From Arthrobotrys musiformis (Eukaryota; Ascomycota; Orbiliomycetes; Orbiliales; Orbiliaceae), in assembly GCA_036971715.1 (NCBI GenBank), contig JAVHJL010000005.1, positions 1,860,001-1,924,000 of the forward strand: a DNA stretch of 64,000 nucleotides, in the 5' to 3' direction. The position numbers were made by a program, and so were the translations under genes. Shown here piece after piece: positions 22,301 to 33,722 of this stretch; the first letter of the stretch is position 1, and every line of letters begins with the position of its first letter. Below the pieces are notes generated by a model, which had not been told where the DNA came from, did no database searches, and was given only the letters and a program-made list of their open reading frames with translations.

Positions 22301-24946
22301 AACTGGCTGACAGCTCTCGCACGAGCCTCGAAGATATTTGGGGGTGGTTGCTCGAGGACTTCGATATCCGAGGACACCGAGCGCGCCCGTTGATCCAATG
22401 TTTTGCCCTCGATCTCAGCAAGATCTTCAGGACTTAGCTCGAAGTCATCTTCGTCATATTCATCCATGTTGAAGGGATGGTCCCCAGATTCAGAAGGCTC
22501 GGCTCCCACGACTTCGTTATCGAAATCAAAAAATTCTTCCGGGACACCGTCGCTATCGAGCCTTTCGGGGCCGTCCGAGTCTTCTTCAAGATCCAGCTCA
22601 GTTGCCCTCCCTTTGCCTTTGTCGACTGCTTTCTGAGCCGGGGAGCTTGGGGCGGTGTAATCAGCATCCGGTGGGCTCGAAATTTGCATTTCGAATGGGT
22701 TTCCTTCAGCATCCTCGTCAACATCATCATCGACGTCCATCGTCTCAGCCTTCCTCGGCAATATTGTAGCGCTAACCCTATCGTCAGACGCTTCATTAGA
22801 CACCTTCGATCTAACAGGGTACTGGGTCTGCTTCACGAACTCAGTCGGCTCTTCGGCTACTCTAGCAAGGAAAGGCTTCCGTGTAGGTGAATTTTCCACA
22901 AAGTTTTGAGTAGCGTAGACGTTGACGGCAACACGTTCGGGCGTACGTGGGGGCGGTCTGTCGTGCATTTGGCCCGGCAAGCCCCAGTCGGCTCCCTCCA
23001 AATCGGCGAGCTTCTTTTTCAGGTCTTCAAAGTTCATAGCCATCTGGACGAGTGACATAGACCCTTTGTACGTATTGGATATGTACGCGTTTATCATGAT
23101 ACCCGTCTCAGCTATCTCCTTTTCAACGTCCTGTTTCCGTTGAGATAGACTAGAATCAGATATCGGTGCAGGAGCGACTCCACGAAGCGGTGACTGTAGA
23201 TTCTCCTTCCCAGGTGCTGGTGACAAGATTCTCGCCAGATGTTTTACGAGCTCCTGTGGATCCGGAGTTGCTATCCTCTGGTTCATCCATTTCGTTCTCG
23301 AAGGGCTTCGATGAAACGGGCTCGACTTGACCGCCACCGCGTCCTCAAGCGAGACTTTCGGGCTGTTGTCACGATGGTGCAGACTAAACACCCGTGCAGG
23401 ACTGGGGCTTTTGAGCACAGATACCCTCGACTGCTCGATATCGGGCACCGATACAGATCTCTGCATCGATTTGTTCACATTCAACGCTTGGTTATCCCCA
23501 GCTACGCTCCTACGGCCCACCGTCACACTATGGTCCGATAGTTCAGCAGATTCGTCGTCCTCGGAATCGAATACTATTGTAGGATGCTTGCGGGTGGCCC
23601 GGGCCGCCCCAGCCGCTAGGGCAGAAAAAGAGGCTCCTTTCCTGCTTCCCGAGGCCGTTTGAGCTTGGATAGCGGTCTCTCCGATCCGAGCAGTAGGTGT
23701 CTCGTCTCCCTGTAACTCTTTAGATAATATTCTACGCCCGGCCTTCGTGGACTTGCGTACTGTAGCAACGGCATCTTCTATTTCCTCAAACTGCCCTTCC
23801 ATTGCATGGTCATTGTCGGCATCATGGGTAGAAATAGATCTGGTTGCGGTTAACCGTGATGAAGATAAGATTTCCATCTCAGGATCCGGGCGAAGAGCAG
23901 TTGGTTCTTGACTAGAGTATGGTGGAGGAGGTTCAGATGGGCCGATAGGGAGTGTCGTCTTGTCCGGGGCGACTGTCCGTGAAGGTGTCGTTGTAGCCGA
24001 CCTCGCTGACAGCTCACGTTTAAACCTTGAGGTCAGGAGGTTTGGGATTTCGTCGTCATCCGAAACTGTGAGGTCAATAGATTCAACAGGTCCTGTAGGA
24101 AGTACAACCTTTTTAGTCGCTATGAAAATAAATTTCCTAGTTAGCCAGCTTTTCATTTATTCAATAAAGTCGCAACATACCAGCTGGAGTTTTTGTCCCC
24201 TTCCCATTAGCACAATGCTGGGTGTACTGTTCCAGCAAGCTGCTCCCATTTTTCTTCACTGCAGCCGGCTTGGCCTGTGATACCCCTTTCCTCGCAACAG
24301 GTTCAAAAGGGTCTGACTCGCCCTCAGTGTCAGACTGTTGTTGCTTGTGCTGTTGCTTGTGCTGTTCGATAGTAGAATTATTCCGTGGCAAGGCAGTTTT
24401 CCTAGGGACCGGGACATAAGGGTTGTCCTCTTCGTCTTCATCCGGTGGCGAGGGCTCTTTCCGTTGCACGCTCTTGAGTGTCCGCCTGCTAGCCGGCGTT
24501 TCGGCGAGTCGGAGCATGTTGGCAGCTGTGGGACCGTTTGCAACCTTCGCAGAAGCCTGTGGGACCCTTTGTGGTGCCTGATGGGCGAAATCGACAGACC
24601 GACTAGTACTCCCTCCACCCGGATCGTGGCCGAAACTATCAGACCGCCCGAACGACGGGAAATCTTTATTCTGGGATGTTTCTCGAGGTTGCGAAACACC
24701 TGCAGCAACCACAGTCGAGTTTGATCTTGAGAGAGAAACAGCCGGCCCCGCAGCAGCACCAGATGGCCCGGCAGTTGGAGGATTTTGCTGTCGACAAGTT
24801 TCGATCGCAGCTAAAGTTGCAGCAGAGATGGCTTGCACTGGCGGTGGCTTCTCAGATCTGGGAGGCGGGATCGTAGGTTTCTCTCGAATCAACCAAGCAA
24901 GATGACTGCTCAGATTGTTCTTCGGTCCTTTCGACTTAGTCGTCAT
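19310..24946 (-). CDS. RecQ family ATP-dependent DNA helicase (Sgs1/BLM/QDE-3 type)
   Basis: Six exons: 24181-24946, 20614-24119, 20088-20516, 19949-20030, 19597-19890 and 19310-19539 encode about 1768 residues. The helicase unwinds recombination and stalled-fork intermediates, classically with Top3-Rmi1. The N-terminus (N-N-L-S-S-H-L-A-W-L near residues 10-19) resembles the Sgs1 Top3-binding end, followed by about 850 disordered acidic S/P-rich residues. The core has Walker A M-P-T-G-G-G-K-S (943-950), D-E-A-H (about 1055), A-T-A-T-P and Q-E-T-G-R-A-G-R-D-G. The RQC zinc cysteines follow in C-R-R-M-L-V-L...C-R-K-T-C-D-N-C-K. An HRDC domain (about 1546-1625) spans three exons, and the C-terminus is an R-G-G/K-rich tail. 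The ATG at 24946 is chosen because the frame upstream opens only at TTG. The gene is head-to-head with SF3b subunit 5. Confidence 0.95.
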
Positions 24947-25451
24947 ATCCGGGCATACAGGATTCGTCCTGCTGGCATATCTCTTCGTCTCTCGAGGGTT
25001 TATGAAATTATCCAGAAAAAACAACTACCTGCGACTCCAGTCGTAAATTTGCGAATAGAGTTTTCGCTGCCGTCATGAAAACATAGTCTCTTCGGTTGGA
25101 TCAGGAGAAGCAGTTTATATAAACCCCACTTTCTCTGTCTGCTGGCTGGCTGCTATCGGATCCTGGCAATCGGTCCTCGGGCAATATCGGCTGGGCGGGT
25201 TGGAGATGTCTGTTTGTTGGAGTACAAGCCGTCGAGGGGAATGTTGAAATTGAATAGTCGTCGTTGTGTATAACGCGTTTCCTAGCTTCCCGCTTTGTTT
25301 GGTACCTTGCGACCCGCGTTGAGTGCCGTCCTGCGCCAAGACCTGCGCCCAAAATTCGGGCAGCCAGCCAAACACCGGCTCCCTCGCCATCGGTCCCTTC
25401 GACTTTGGTCTAACCATCCCCAAGAACTACAGCTTCACATATCGAACAAAG
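24947..25451. promoter_or_regulatory. Bidirectional promoter region, RecQ / SF3b5
   Basis: 505 bp between divergent start codons. An upstream ATG at 25076 (minus) opens a short frame ending near a possible GTAGTTG donor, so an alternative or leader exon for the helicase is possible. No conserved protein is formed by joining it. Confidence 0.4.
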
Positions 25452-25860
25452 ATGGTAAGATACACCCTTCATACGGCAGCGCTTTTGCCAGTCTACTTAT
25501 GCTCCAGGGATCTATTATCTAACCTCGTGAATTCCTGCAGGCCGATAAACTCCGTACCCAACAGCAGCTCGAGCAGCTCCAGGCCCGTTTCGTCGGAACC
25601 GGTCACGCAGATACCACCAAATTCGAGTGGACTTCCAACATCCACCGCGACTCCTACGCTTCCTACGTGGGCCATCCGCCGCTGTTGTCGTATATGGCTC
25701 TTGGTCTTAATGAACCCGCTGCAAAGCTTCGGACGCGGCTGATAGAGGTCGGTTTCACCCTGCATTGTGGGACAAGTCATCGCGATCATAGGGACTAACG
25801 GGATATTGCATATAGAAAATGATACAGCCAGTAGGACCGCCTCCCGAGAAAGAAGACTAG
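25452..25860 (+). CDS. Splicing factor 3b subunit 5 (SF3b10 / Ysf3)
   Basis: A small U2 snRNP SF3b subunit of 84 residues, found by splicing. Exon 1 is only the ATG (25452-25454). An 86-bp intron (GTAAGA...CCTGCAG) leads to exon 2 (25541-25747), and a 68-bp intron (GTCGGT...ATATAG) to exon 3 (25816-25860). The product reads A-D-K-L-R-T-Q-Q-Q-L-E-Q-L-Q after Met, then F-V-G-T-G-H-A-D-T-T-K-F-E-W and H-R-D-S-Y-A-S-Y-V-G-H, and ends M-I-Q-P-V-G-P-P-P-E-K-E-D. It matches SF3B5 throughout and in length (86 in human). SF3B5 sits in the SF3b core that recognises the branch site. The second donor, GTCGGT, is weak. The start is fixed by the conserved second exon and the ATG directly before a consensus donor. 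Confidence 0.93.
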
Positions 25861-26366
25861 GTAACATGTCATTCGGGGAGGATAACGAGACCTGATCGTT
25901 CGCCTATCTGCAATCCGAACCAATAGGCGCCTCTATCTACTGTCACGGTGGTATGGAGGTGATGTCAAGGCTATACGTCGACGGGATCATACGTCTCCAC
26001 TGGCGACTATACTGCCCATGGGAACGATTCGGTTCGCCCGATAATATTGTTCTTGGATGCCATCACGCCTGGATGCCCGAATATCGGGACGATGGACTCT
26101 GGGTTTTTGCTGACAGCCCGATCTACGGCCAGCCTTACAATTAATACCGGTATTTCAAATGTACACTATAGGATACCCATATCACGATCAAGCGATATTT
26201 TGAATTGTTTTGCATTAATTTCAATTTTAGTGCCTTCGTTTTTGAACAAGAAATGAAAAAAAAAAATGATGTCAAAGCCCATGCCAGTGTGCAAGTCGTT
26301 CTGAATGCAAATTACAAACTTAATGGAGTCATATCACAAATACCCCCAACCCGGATAGACAGTAGT
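25861..26366. other. Intergenic region, SF3b5 / F-box gene (convergent)
   Basis: About 500 bp between convergent stop codons. No gene, repeat or RNA was recognised. Confidence 0.35.
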
Positions 26367-28258
26367 TTACTGCCCTACAAGTTCATCATTAAGATCTCTC
26401 TCCACCTGCCTTGCCCTCCTCGGGCGGTCTCTTTCAAATTCACTAGAGTACCTAATGGGCTCTATGAGATCTCCAACAATCCTGAAGGCTCTTCTCTCCG
26501 GCAGACTCCCAAGGGTCCAGCCAATCCCGTGTTCCTCAACATTTGCCAGGGCGGTCAGCTCTTCAAAAGTATCTCCCGAAATACACATACCATCAAGCGC
26601 ATGCAATCTTCTCGTCCATCCTTCTTTCTCAATAGTCGCCCTCCTGGTCCTCATCGACCTCTCCCTCTCCAGAATCCTTCTATCCTCTTCCATATTAGTA
26701 CCCTCAAGCAATTTTTGCCCTACCGAATCCGTATCCCTCGCCTGCCTGATCCTCTTCAAAACCCCCACGACCAACGTGGTATCCAATTCTCCCTGCACAA
26801 CGACCCCACCTTCATCACCACCCAGCGTTCCCGGGTGCCCAGATTCATGCAATTTCGCCTTTTCATACTCATCTAGAAATAAATCACGGCAGATATATGG
26901 CGCCGCGAATTCATAGTGCTTCAGATTCTTCCCGCGTTGGCGGAAATGGGTGCAAAGATGCGGAATCTCTTCATGATCTGGTCGGCGGCCTGGGCGATTC
27001 AGTGCCTCCCTGGCATGTCTCGCGAATCGTGATTGGGGTGACACCCGTAGAACAAGTCTGTGAAGAACCGGGAGCGCGTGGAGTAGTAGCTTATCAAGTG
27101 CTGCACCATATCAAATAAAATTAGTCAAAATAAGCCAGACATCCAATACAAATAGTACAAGTAATCACAATCTTACCGTCATAAGTAACAGCACAATTCT
27201 CAATATGAAGATCCGTGAGCAGCGGAGCATGCTGAAGCCCCGCCATCAATACGGAGTCATTAAACTCAGGCACCGAATTGACCACCAGTCGTTCAATCCT
27301 CGCCAAACCCAGTGTGTCCAACTCGGTAAACAGAATTCGATGACCTTCCATGCCCGAATCTCCATACGATGGGCTCGTCCGAGATCTATGGTGAAGCTCC
27401 AACCTCCGAAGATCAGGGAAACTAGACCCATTAAAGAAACGAGTCCAAAATTTGGCATTTGGGGCGCAACGAATCCCCGATGTGGAGTAATTGTAGTTTC
27501 TTTGATGGATACTACGACGAACAGGTAACAGGCTATTGATCGAACGAGCACCAGAAGAAGATGGAGACTGCGTAGCCGGTTCACCACCAAGATCTAGGAT
27601 GAGAGTCGTAACACGAGGGAACTCCTCGCTTTCGAAGGAGTGAACGGGTTGAGCATCGCATGCAGAGTGGGCGATTATCAGCGATATTGTGACATGCTCA
27701 TTGTATCTGTAGAAAAGAGAAGCGATCAATTATACTCTCTCCATAATATAATAATAATAATAATAATCGGTAGTAAGCAAATTACCTAGCAATAACCCGG
27801 ATCATCCGTGCAAGAATGACTGCGATCAAAGGTCTTCCAGCAGTACTCTCCTCCTTCGCAGGATCAATCATCAGAGTAAGGTGGACGATATTCTTGCTCC
27901 TAGCATCCCCAGTCTTTTTATCCCAACTTGCAACATGGTTGAGAGTTTTGATGAAAGCCTGGAGCTTTCGATAGCTGTTGATTACGGGCCGTCTGTAGAG
28001 CGGGCCCTGAACGGCAGCATAGATATCTCTGGAGACCCTCGCAAGAGCACAAAGACTTGAAGGCGGCAGAGAATAATAGATTGAATCACTGCAAACCATG
28101 CATCGTGATAGATAGATCATACGATATCACGTTCACTTGTTAGCTTCCACATCCAGCATTAAGCTCTGCCAAGGCCGGTCTGGTGCGGGACAAACGTACG
28201 CTATCTCCGTAGGCAAGGTTGCCAGCGATGCTGGGGGTTCTCGATCAAACTGCGACAT
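26367..28258 (-). CDS. F-box-like protein with possible leucine-rich repeats
   Basis: Four exons: 28200-28258, 27786-28088, 27177-27706 and 26367-27100 give 541 residues. Splicing builds an F-box-like N-terminus with L-P-T-E-I-A-D-S-I-Y-Y-S-L-P-P-S-S-L (about residues 15-32), followed by L-C-A-L-A-R-V-S-R-D-I-Y. F-box proteins recruit substrates to SCF ubiquitin ligases. The middle has irregular leucine-rich segments (P-L-L-T-D-L-H-I-E-N-C type) and the C-terminal half is charged and helical. The intron between exons 2 and 3 contains a TAA microsatellite. The substrate is unknown. The family call rests on the F-box pattern alone. Confidence 0.75.
27747..27769 (+). repeat. (TAA)n microsatellite inside an intron
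   Basis: About seven ATA/TAA units lie in the second intron of the F-box-like gene. It is a simple repeat with length likely to vary between strains. Confidence 0.85.
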
Positions 28259-29229
28259 GGTCGGACAAGTCCACCAAAGCGTATTCTGTAAATATGTGTA
28301 TAAGTATGCAGCAGGTAGGCTGCAGCACAAGTGCGTTTATAGCCCGTCGAAGCCTGAAGTCGTGTACTTGGAGATGTTCAAGCTACAGTTGCAGTTGGCG
28401 TAGGTGGCGGGGTTTTCGAATGCTGTGTAGCTGTGCTGTGGATGTTGGCCCGCAAGGCTCTGAGCTCATATTCCGGCCGAACAGGATCAAAGTGTCTAAA
28501 TCGCGGGGTCGTCTTTGATACGCGCAACGTTTCCCGCGTGTAACATTTCTATCCGTTGCGAAGCACTTGGACAATGAATTGCGCCCGATTGGGACTGTCG
28601 ATGCTGCAGGCATCCAGCTGCTCGTTGGTCCCTCCCTCCTGGCCTTGTCGACAATATATCCCTCCTTTAAGGCAAAACCGCATCAATCCACAGCAAGGAT
28701 CAAAGGCTCCGAAAGACTCATCAGAACGAAATTTCGGACTAACTCGCTCAAAGGCGCCTTCGTGAAGCCCGAATTGACTAGCTCCCAGCGATGTGATTGG
28801 ACAATGGTGTAGCTCTCAAGCAGCAACAGCAAACACCTGCATAAGGTTCCCGAACTGTGCTTCGCGAGTTTCCTGACCAAATATGCAAAGGCTTAGCTAC
28901 CTATTATCAATTGAAATGATAAAATTCGACGCCATGGGCAGCTATTTCGGTCAAGTGCGAGGGCTCGAGAGGAATACTACGGCCTCCATGGACTCCGCGG
29001 TTTACGATGTTATCGTTCGCGACTTCGGCCTTATCCAGTAAATATTTACGTGGATATATCGATATTGGAGGTTGGATATAAAATTTATAAAGACTCTTAG
29101 GTCTTCTCTTTCGAAAGCAGAACATCGTGCAAAACGGCCAGACTTGAAAACCACATCGAGCCTTTTTCATTTATTTTTACTTTATTTCTTTAATTCAAAA
29201 AAAGAAATACAGCACCGATTGGATACAAT
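28259..29229. other. Intergenic promoter region, F-box / kinesin
   Basis: About 1 kb between divergent start codons. Short ORFs at 28556-28812 (plus) show no family signal. T-rich sequence just before 29200 is likely leader of the kinesin gene. Confidence 0.35.
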
Positions 29230-30612
29230 ATGCCACCAAAGAAGGCCCAGAAGCTCACGCCTTTCAACGTTTACATCAGATGGCGACCCCTCCCAGCAGA
29301 GCAAGGAGCCACTGAGATCCAAAAATCCCAAAGCCCCGGGGACGGTGGCTACTCCGTTTCATTCTCCCAGCCCGATTCCAGCAGCTCGAGCTCCAGCAGA
29401 GGCGCTCGGTCCTGGACCAGCGCTTCATCTTTCTCAAAAGTCTTCGAGGCGGACGACAACAACCGAGGCGTCTACGAAAATGTAGTCACCCAAACTTTCC
29501 CCAAGATCATGGCCGGAAAAACATGCAACTTCTTTGCATACGGGCATACCGGTAGTGGGAAGACGCATACCATCGTCGGTTATGACCACGAGGACCCCCA
29601 GCAAGTGGGACTGTGTCTATCAGCTGCAAGGGAGCTCTTTCAAAAGATCGAAGAATTGAACGGATCAACCGAGTCCAACGGCAACGATCAAAAACTAGCT
29701 GTGGGGCTTCGAATGTACGAGGTTCGGAAAAAGAGTGCCTTCGACCTTCTTAACGGACACACGGAATGCTTCGTTCGTGAAGGGCCGGATGGGAAGGTAC
29801 ACGTTCGCGGTGAAACCGAAACTCTTGAAGATGGAAAGGTCAGGGTGAAGCCGATTCTAGTAGTTCCATGCTGGACATTTGATGAACTCCGGGCAACATT
29901 GGAAAAGGGACTGGACCTCCGAGCGACTGGAAATTCTACTGTGCACGACAAGAGTTCTCGAACCCATGCCGTCTTCGAGCTTGAAATTGTCAACAAGGCG
30001 CTTGTAGAAGCTAGAGATGCAGCGATCGAACGGCACGCAGAATTAGTTCCACACGGAAAATACGCCACAGACGTATACATCGAAGAAAACTCCAAAGCAT
30101 ATATCCAGGGTCCCGACGGCAAATATATGATGAATCCCGACTACACAGTCAACCAAGAACGTATCGACGCCGCAGAAGCAATAAAAGGAGAATACGAACA
30201 GCGCCTGGAGCTAGCCGAAGCAAAAGTGCAAGAAATCTTCACAACGAGCCGGCACCCGTGCCTTGGGGGGAAATTTGTGTTTGTCGACCTGGCAGGATCG
30301 GAGTACTACGACCAAAAGTCATCCACTTCGGCTGCAGGGTCCAAACAAACGGCCGAGGAAAAACAGGAAGGACGACAAATCAACTCGGATCTGTTCGCCC
30401 TAAAGGAAGTTATACGTGCAAGGTCTTCGAACCAAGCCAGGATCCCGTTCAGGTCATCCCCTTTAACCATGGTACTAAGGGAGCATTTCCTGGGCAGCGA
30501 TGATGGGTTTTCTGCAATGATCTTAACCGTATCCCCGGCCGCCGACCAATACGCCGCCACAATGAACACGGTGAAATATGGAAACCTGGTCGCTATGGCT
30601 GGAGGAACCTAG
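29230..30612 (+). CDS. Kinesin motor-domain protein without neck or tail
   Basis: An intronless ORF of 460 residues that is essentially a kinesin motor. It has the start I-R-W-R-P-L-P, P-loop G-H-T-G-S-G-K-T (105-112), switch I D-K-S-S-R-T-H-A-V (about 240-248), switch II V-D-L-A-G-S-E (352-358) and the final N-T-V-K-Y-G-N-L-V, so nucleotide-binding residues are intact. Unlike normal kinesins, about 100 residues separate switch I and switch II (usually about 30-40), including a charged, helix-prone insert. The protein stops about nine residues past the last motor helix, with no neck linker, coiled coil or cargo tail. It may use a partner for dimerisation or act as a microtubule-bound ATPase. 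It is divergent from kinesin-1/5 by eye, and the subfamily is not assigned. T-rich leader sequence precedes the ATG. Confidence 0.9.
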   Translation: MPPKKAQKLTPFNVYIRWRPLPAEQGATEIQKSQSPGDGGYSVSFSQPDSSSSSSSRGARSWTSASSFSKVFEADDNNRGVYENVVTQTFPKIMAGKTCNFFAYGHTGSGKTHTIVGYDHEDPQQVGLCLSAARELFQKIEELNGSTESNGNDQKLAVGLRMYEVRKKSAFDLLNGHTECFVREGPDGKVHVRGETETLEDGKVRVKPILVVPCWTFDELRATLEKGLDLRATGNSTVHDKSSRTHAVFELEIVNKALVEARDAAIERHAELVPHGKYATDVYIEENSKAYIQGPDGKYMMNPDYTVNQERIDAAEAIKGEYEQRLELAEAKVQEIFTTSRHPCLGGKFVFVDLAGSEYYDQKSSTSAAGSKQTAEEKQEGRQINSDLFALKEVIRARSSNQARIPFRSSPLTMVLREHFLGSDDGFSAMILTVSPAADQYAATMNTVKYGNLVAMAGGT

Positions 30613-31733
30613 GAGAAACCAACGAAATTAGAAAACCAAAACCCGTATAACTCAGGCAATGCCTGTGCAGCTGTGCCTGTACTTTCATACCTGCGCCGTT
30701 TCTTGTTTCCAGAAAAATTAAAACCGAAAATCAAGTACATGTATGTAGCGTATACGTCTTGCAGCTGCGGGGGGGTCGCAAGCAAGTGCCTAGAATAAAT
30801 GCAAATGCAGACGCAAACTGCACGGCCCGATATTAATAGCCCACACGTAAAAAAGCTTGGAAGTATTTGAGACTGGGAGCACAAGCAGGATTTTCTGCAT
30901 CTCCCCAGCCAGAATATACAGAATGTAATATCAGCCGTACATGTATTATCAAGGGGGTCCACTATTCTAATCGATAAAAGGTATTTTACCCGTACTGACG
31001 TTCAATAGCACCCCACCCCCCGTGGACCCATATGGGGCCCATCTGTCAACCGACGCATGCAAAACGCCCCTTAATTGGCTGCATCTTGTCAACCCTCGCT
31101 TCCTCAACGGTTGCAGACCTTCCCAGAAATCCCCATGAAAAGGTCGATCGCATGGCTGTATTTTACCATTTCTTCCTGGGCTTGTGATTTTGATTTCCAA
31201 CCCCACGGCCAATTGGGTCAGCAATAAATAGCAAGGAGTACGACATCTTCCGTTTCAAGATTCTTACCAGCGCCCTTTGTTCGCACTTTCGCAGTTGTTT
31301 CCTGAGTGAGGAAAAAAAAGGGAATTTTCTCGTTCCCGTTACACAGACCCGCATATTGTTTACTGGCTGGGGGCATCCCAGGATGTCTTAGCTGCAATTT
31401 CGGAAAAAATCTCAGGGAAACTTCTTTGGACCAGCGCCTCGCCTGATATATCTTCTTCTTCCTGATATATGGTTCATGTGGTCAAGGTTTCGCGGCAAAT
31501 AGTTGGATTCTTTTTCGGTTCATGATTTACGATTAACATTCCGCTCTTGACCTTCTATCCTTTTTTTTTTTTGGTTCATCCTCTGTGCGACGGAAGACCG
31601 AAAGTTTGCGACTGCTTGAGCTGGGTTTGGATTTGTTTTGGTTTGAGGCTGAAGGGAAGCATTGTTGGATCGGGACTGGACCTCGACGTCGCAACTTGCA
31701 GCGAAAGTTCATTGCAGGCGGGAGAATTCGAAC
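30613..31733. other. Intergenic region upstream of Kelch gene
   Basis: About 1.1 kb. An ATG at 31135 opens a 30-codon frame with a hydrophobic, signal-peptide-like start (M-K-R-S-I-A-W-L-Y-F-T-I-S-S-W-A). It could be a first exon of the downstream Kelch gene only across an unusually long intron. No other gene was seen. Confidence 0.35.
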
Positions 31734-33722
31734 ATGTCACAAAAGGAGGCGGACCCAGTCCGCGACACTTGTTCGCTGACGGGGCACTCTGGTACGTTTG
31801 CGATTTTGTGAAAAAGAACCATATTTTCACAATTTGGGCCTCCGTTGAGAACTTTTTGCTGATGTTTGGTCGTGTCTGGTTATATAACGTTAGGCTTGGC
31901 CGTTGGTGACCTTCTCTACATCCAAGGAGGTCGAATGATATACAATTGGCAGATAGGCTGGGATGGTTACGGTCAAAGTACGTACAAAGCTCTAGTTTCA
32001 AACACCCTCAAGGGTCTCGACGATTTATAAAAAGCTTATGTCGATATACTAACCGCTTTGCGACAAGCTAGATCCATACCTTCGAGTCCTAAACCTAACA
32101 TCCACAGTCCGTATGCAAGATGTCGTAGACGACATTGATGTTATCGAGACTAAAGCCGCGCCCTTCAATTGGGACGGCGAATTGATGCCAGACACCCGTT
32201 CGCCACTATTTTGGCTCGACACCACCGTCAAAAAGGCGTATTTGGCACTAGGCGCCTACATGAATATTGCAAATACATCATACATCGCCAATCGCGACTG
32301 GAACCCCGGTGTACCTGGAAAACTATGGACTGCAAATGTAAAGGACGGTAACATTCTCACTGATTGGACCGAGTCGAATCTTAAAATCGGCGGAAGGGAT
32401 GGGAACTTAGTGGGTACTGCTGCGAGTTGGTTCGACGAGGAGTCGAGGATGGGGTACGCCTTTGGCGGAGCATACATCGAAAGTTCGGAGTTCGGCGAGC
32501 CTGTAAATCAATTACTCACATTCAATGCCAAAACCGGGGTCTGGAGGAACGAATCCACCCCGTTCACCCAAACTGCCTCCGGATGGATGCATGGTATCAA
32601 ACTCGACGGAAGGACGGTTTTACTAGCTGGAATGGGCGTCACGAACGGCCAGCAGGGCTCGGTCGATTTAGTACGGATATACGATACAAACTCGACACAG
32701 TGGTATACCCAGCGCACGAATGGTACGCCGCCCGAAAATCGATTTTGGTCCGGTTGTAGCGTCCTCGTCGCGGCGCAGGATAAATCGTCCTACCAGATAA
32801 TTGTTTACGGTGGCGCGAATAACGACAGAACATTCGGTGACGTTTGGGCGCTGAGTATCCCATCTTTCACATGGATGCAGCTCTCCGACGATATCGACTC
32901 GAACGTCGCTGCGGCGCCACGGTATTCTCCATCTTGTAACTTGATGAAGAAACACACCATGGTAGTATTCGGCGGGAATAGAGTCATCGGAGGGTCAACT
33001 TACAACTACCCCCAATGTGATAATAACGGAAGACTAGCCTTCTTCTTCGATCTAAATTTGTTGGAATGGTCGAGCGTGGTTAGCGGAGACGAGCCAGAAG
33101 ATTACAGAGTGCCCCAGATGATCTACGAGAGTATTGGCGGCGAGTAAGTCTCGATTGATTCCAACGTGGTCAATATATTAAAGGAATACATGACTAACCT
33201 ATCCGAAATCATAGTGCCAACGGAGGAGCTACATTGACACAACCCCCCGGTGGCTTCAACCAAGCCGGCATGTCGACCGTCTTCGCAGCATTCGCATCCG
33301 CAACATCCGCAACATCTTCATCCCCAGCCTCCACTACAACATCAAGCACTGAAACTACTTCGGCCACCTCTGCTCCATCTTCCAGCCCTGCCTTATCAGG
33401 CGGTGCAATCGGCGGTATCGCAGCCGGCGCAGTTATAATAATAGCATTAATAGCCGTCGGAATATGGTTCTACCTACGGAAACGTAGGGTGCCGCGAGAG
33501 GTAGCAACTCCCTTACCGCCACCGCCGCCAACAGATCCAAATAAAGGGTGGATTCAGCATCCTTCCGAACTCCAGGGTCCCTATGTTCAGCAAAGAATGG
33601 AGTTACATGGGAATTATACCAATCCCGTGAAGGTCGAACTGCCGGTGAACCAGCCGAATACGTACTCGCCTGTGGTTCAGCACCAACAAGTATCACAAGG
33701 ACTATACGAGGCACCCGCTTAG
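31734..33722 (+). CDS. Kelch-type beta-propeller single-pass membrane protein
   Basis: Exons 31734-31791, 31894-31977, 32072-33143 and 33215-33722 (introns 102, 94 and 71 bp) give about 573 residues. The propeller shows repeated Kelch-like blades: L-L-Y-I-Q-G-G, Y-A-F-G-G-A, I-I-V-Y-G-G-A-N-N-D and M-V-V-F-G-G-N-R, with aromatic and W residues. A short S/T-rich stretch precedes one transmembrane helix (about 467-491, G-G-I-A-A-G-A-V-I-I-I-A-L-I), a basic stop-transfer K-R-R and a proline-rich cytosolic tail. Fungal homologues have a signal peptide before the D-P-V-x-x-x-C segment. Here the only ATG in frame is 31734, just before it, so the true first exon may lie upstream. Function is unknown; a cell-surface sensor or adhesin role is plausible. 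Confidence 0.8.

Noticed and set aside
25101..25423. Minus ORF of 102 codons in the RecQ/SF3b5 spacer
   Set aside because: Lies across the shared promoter with no motif; likely chance.
31547..31909. Frame over the first Kelch exon beginning at a TTG
   Set aside because: No ATG start and not in the phase of the conserved Kelch reading; the conserved D-P-V-R-D-T-C reading is in another frame.
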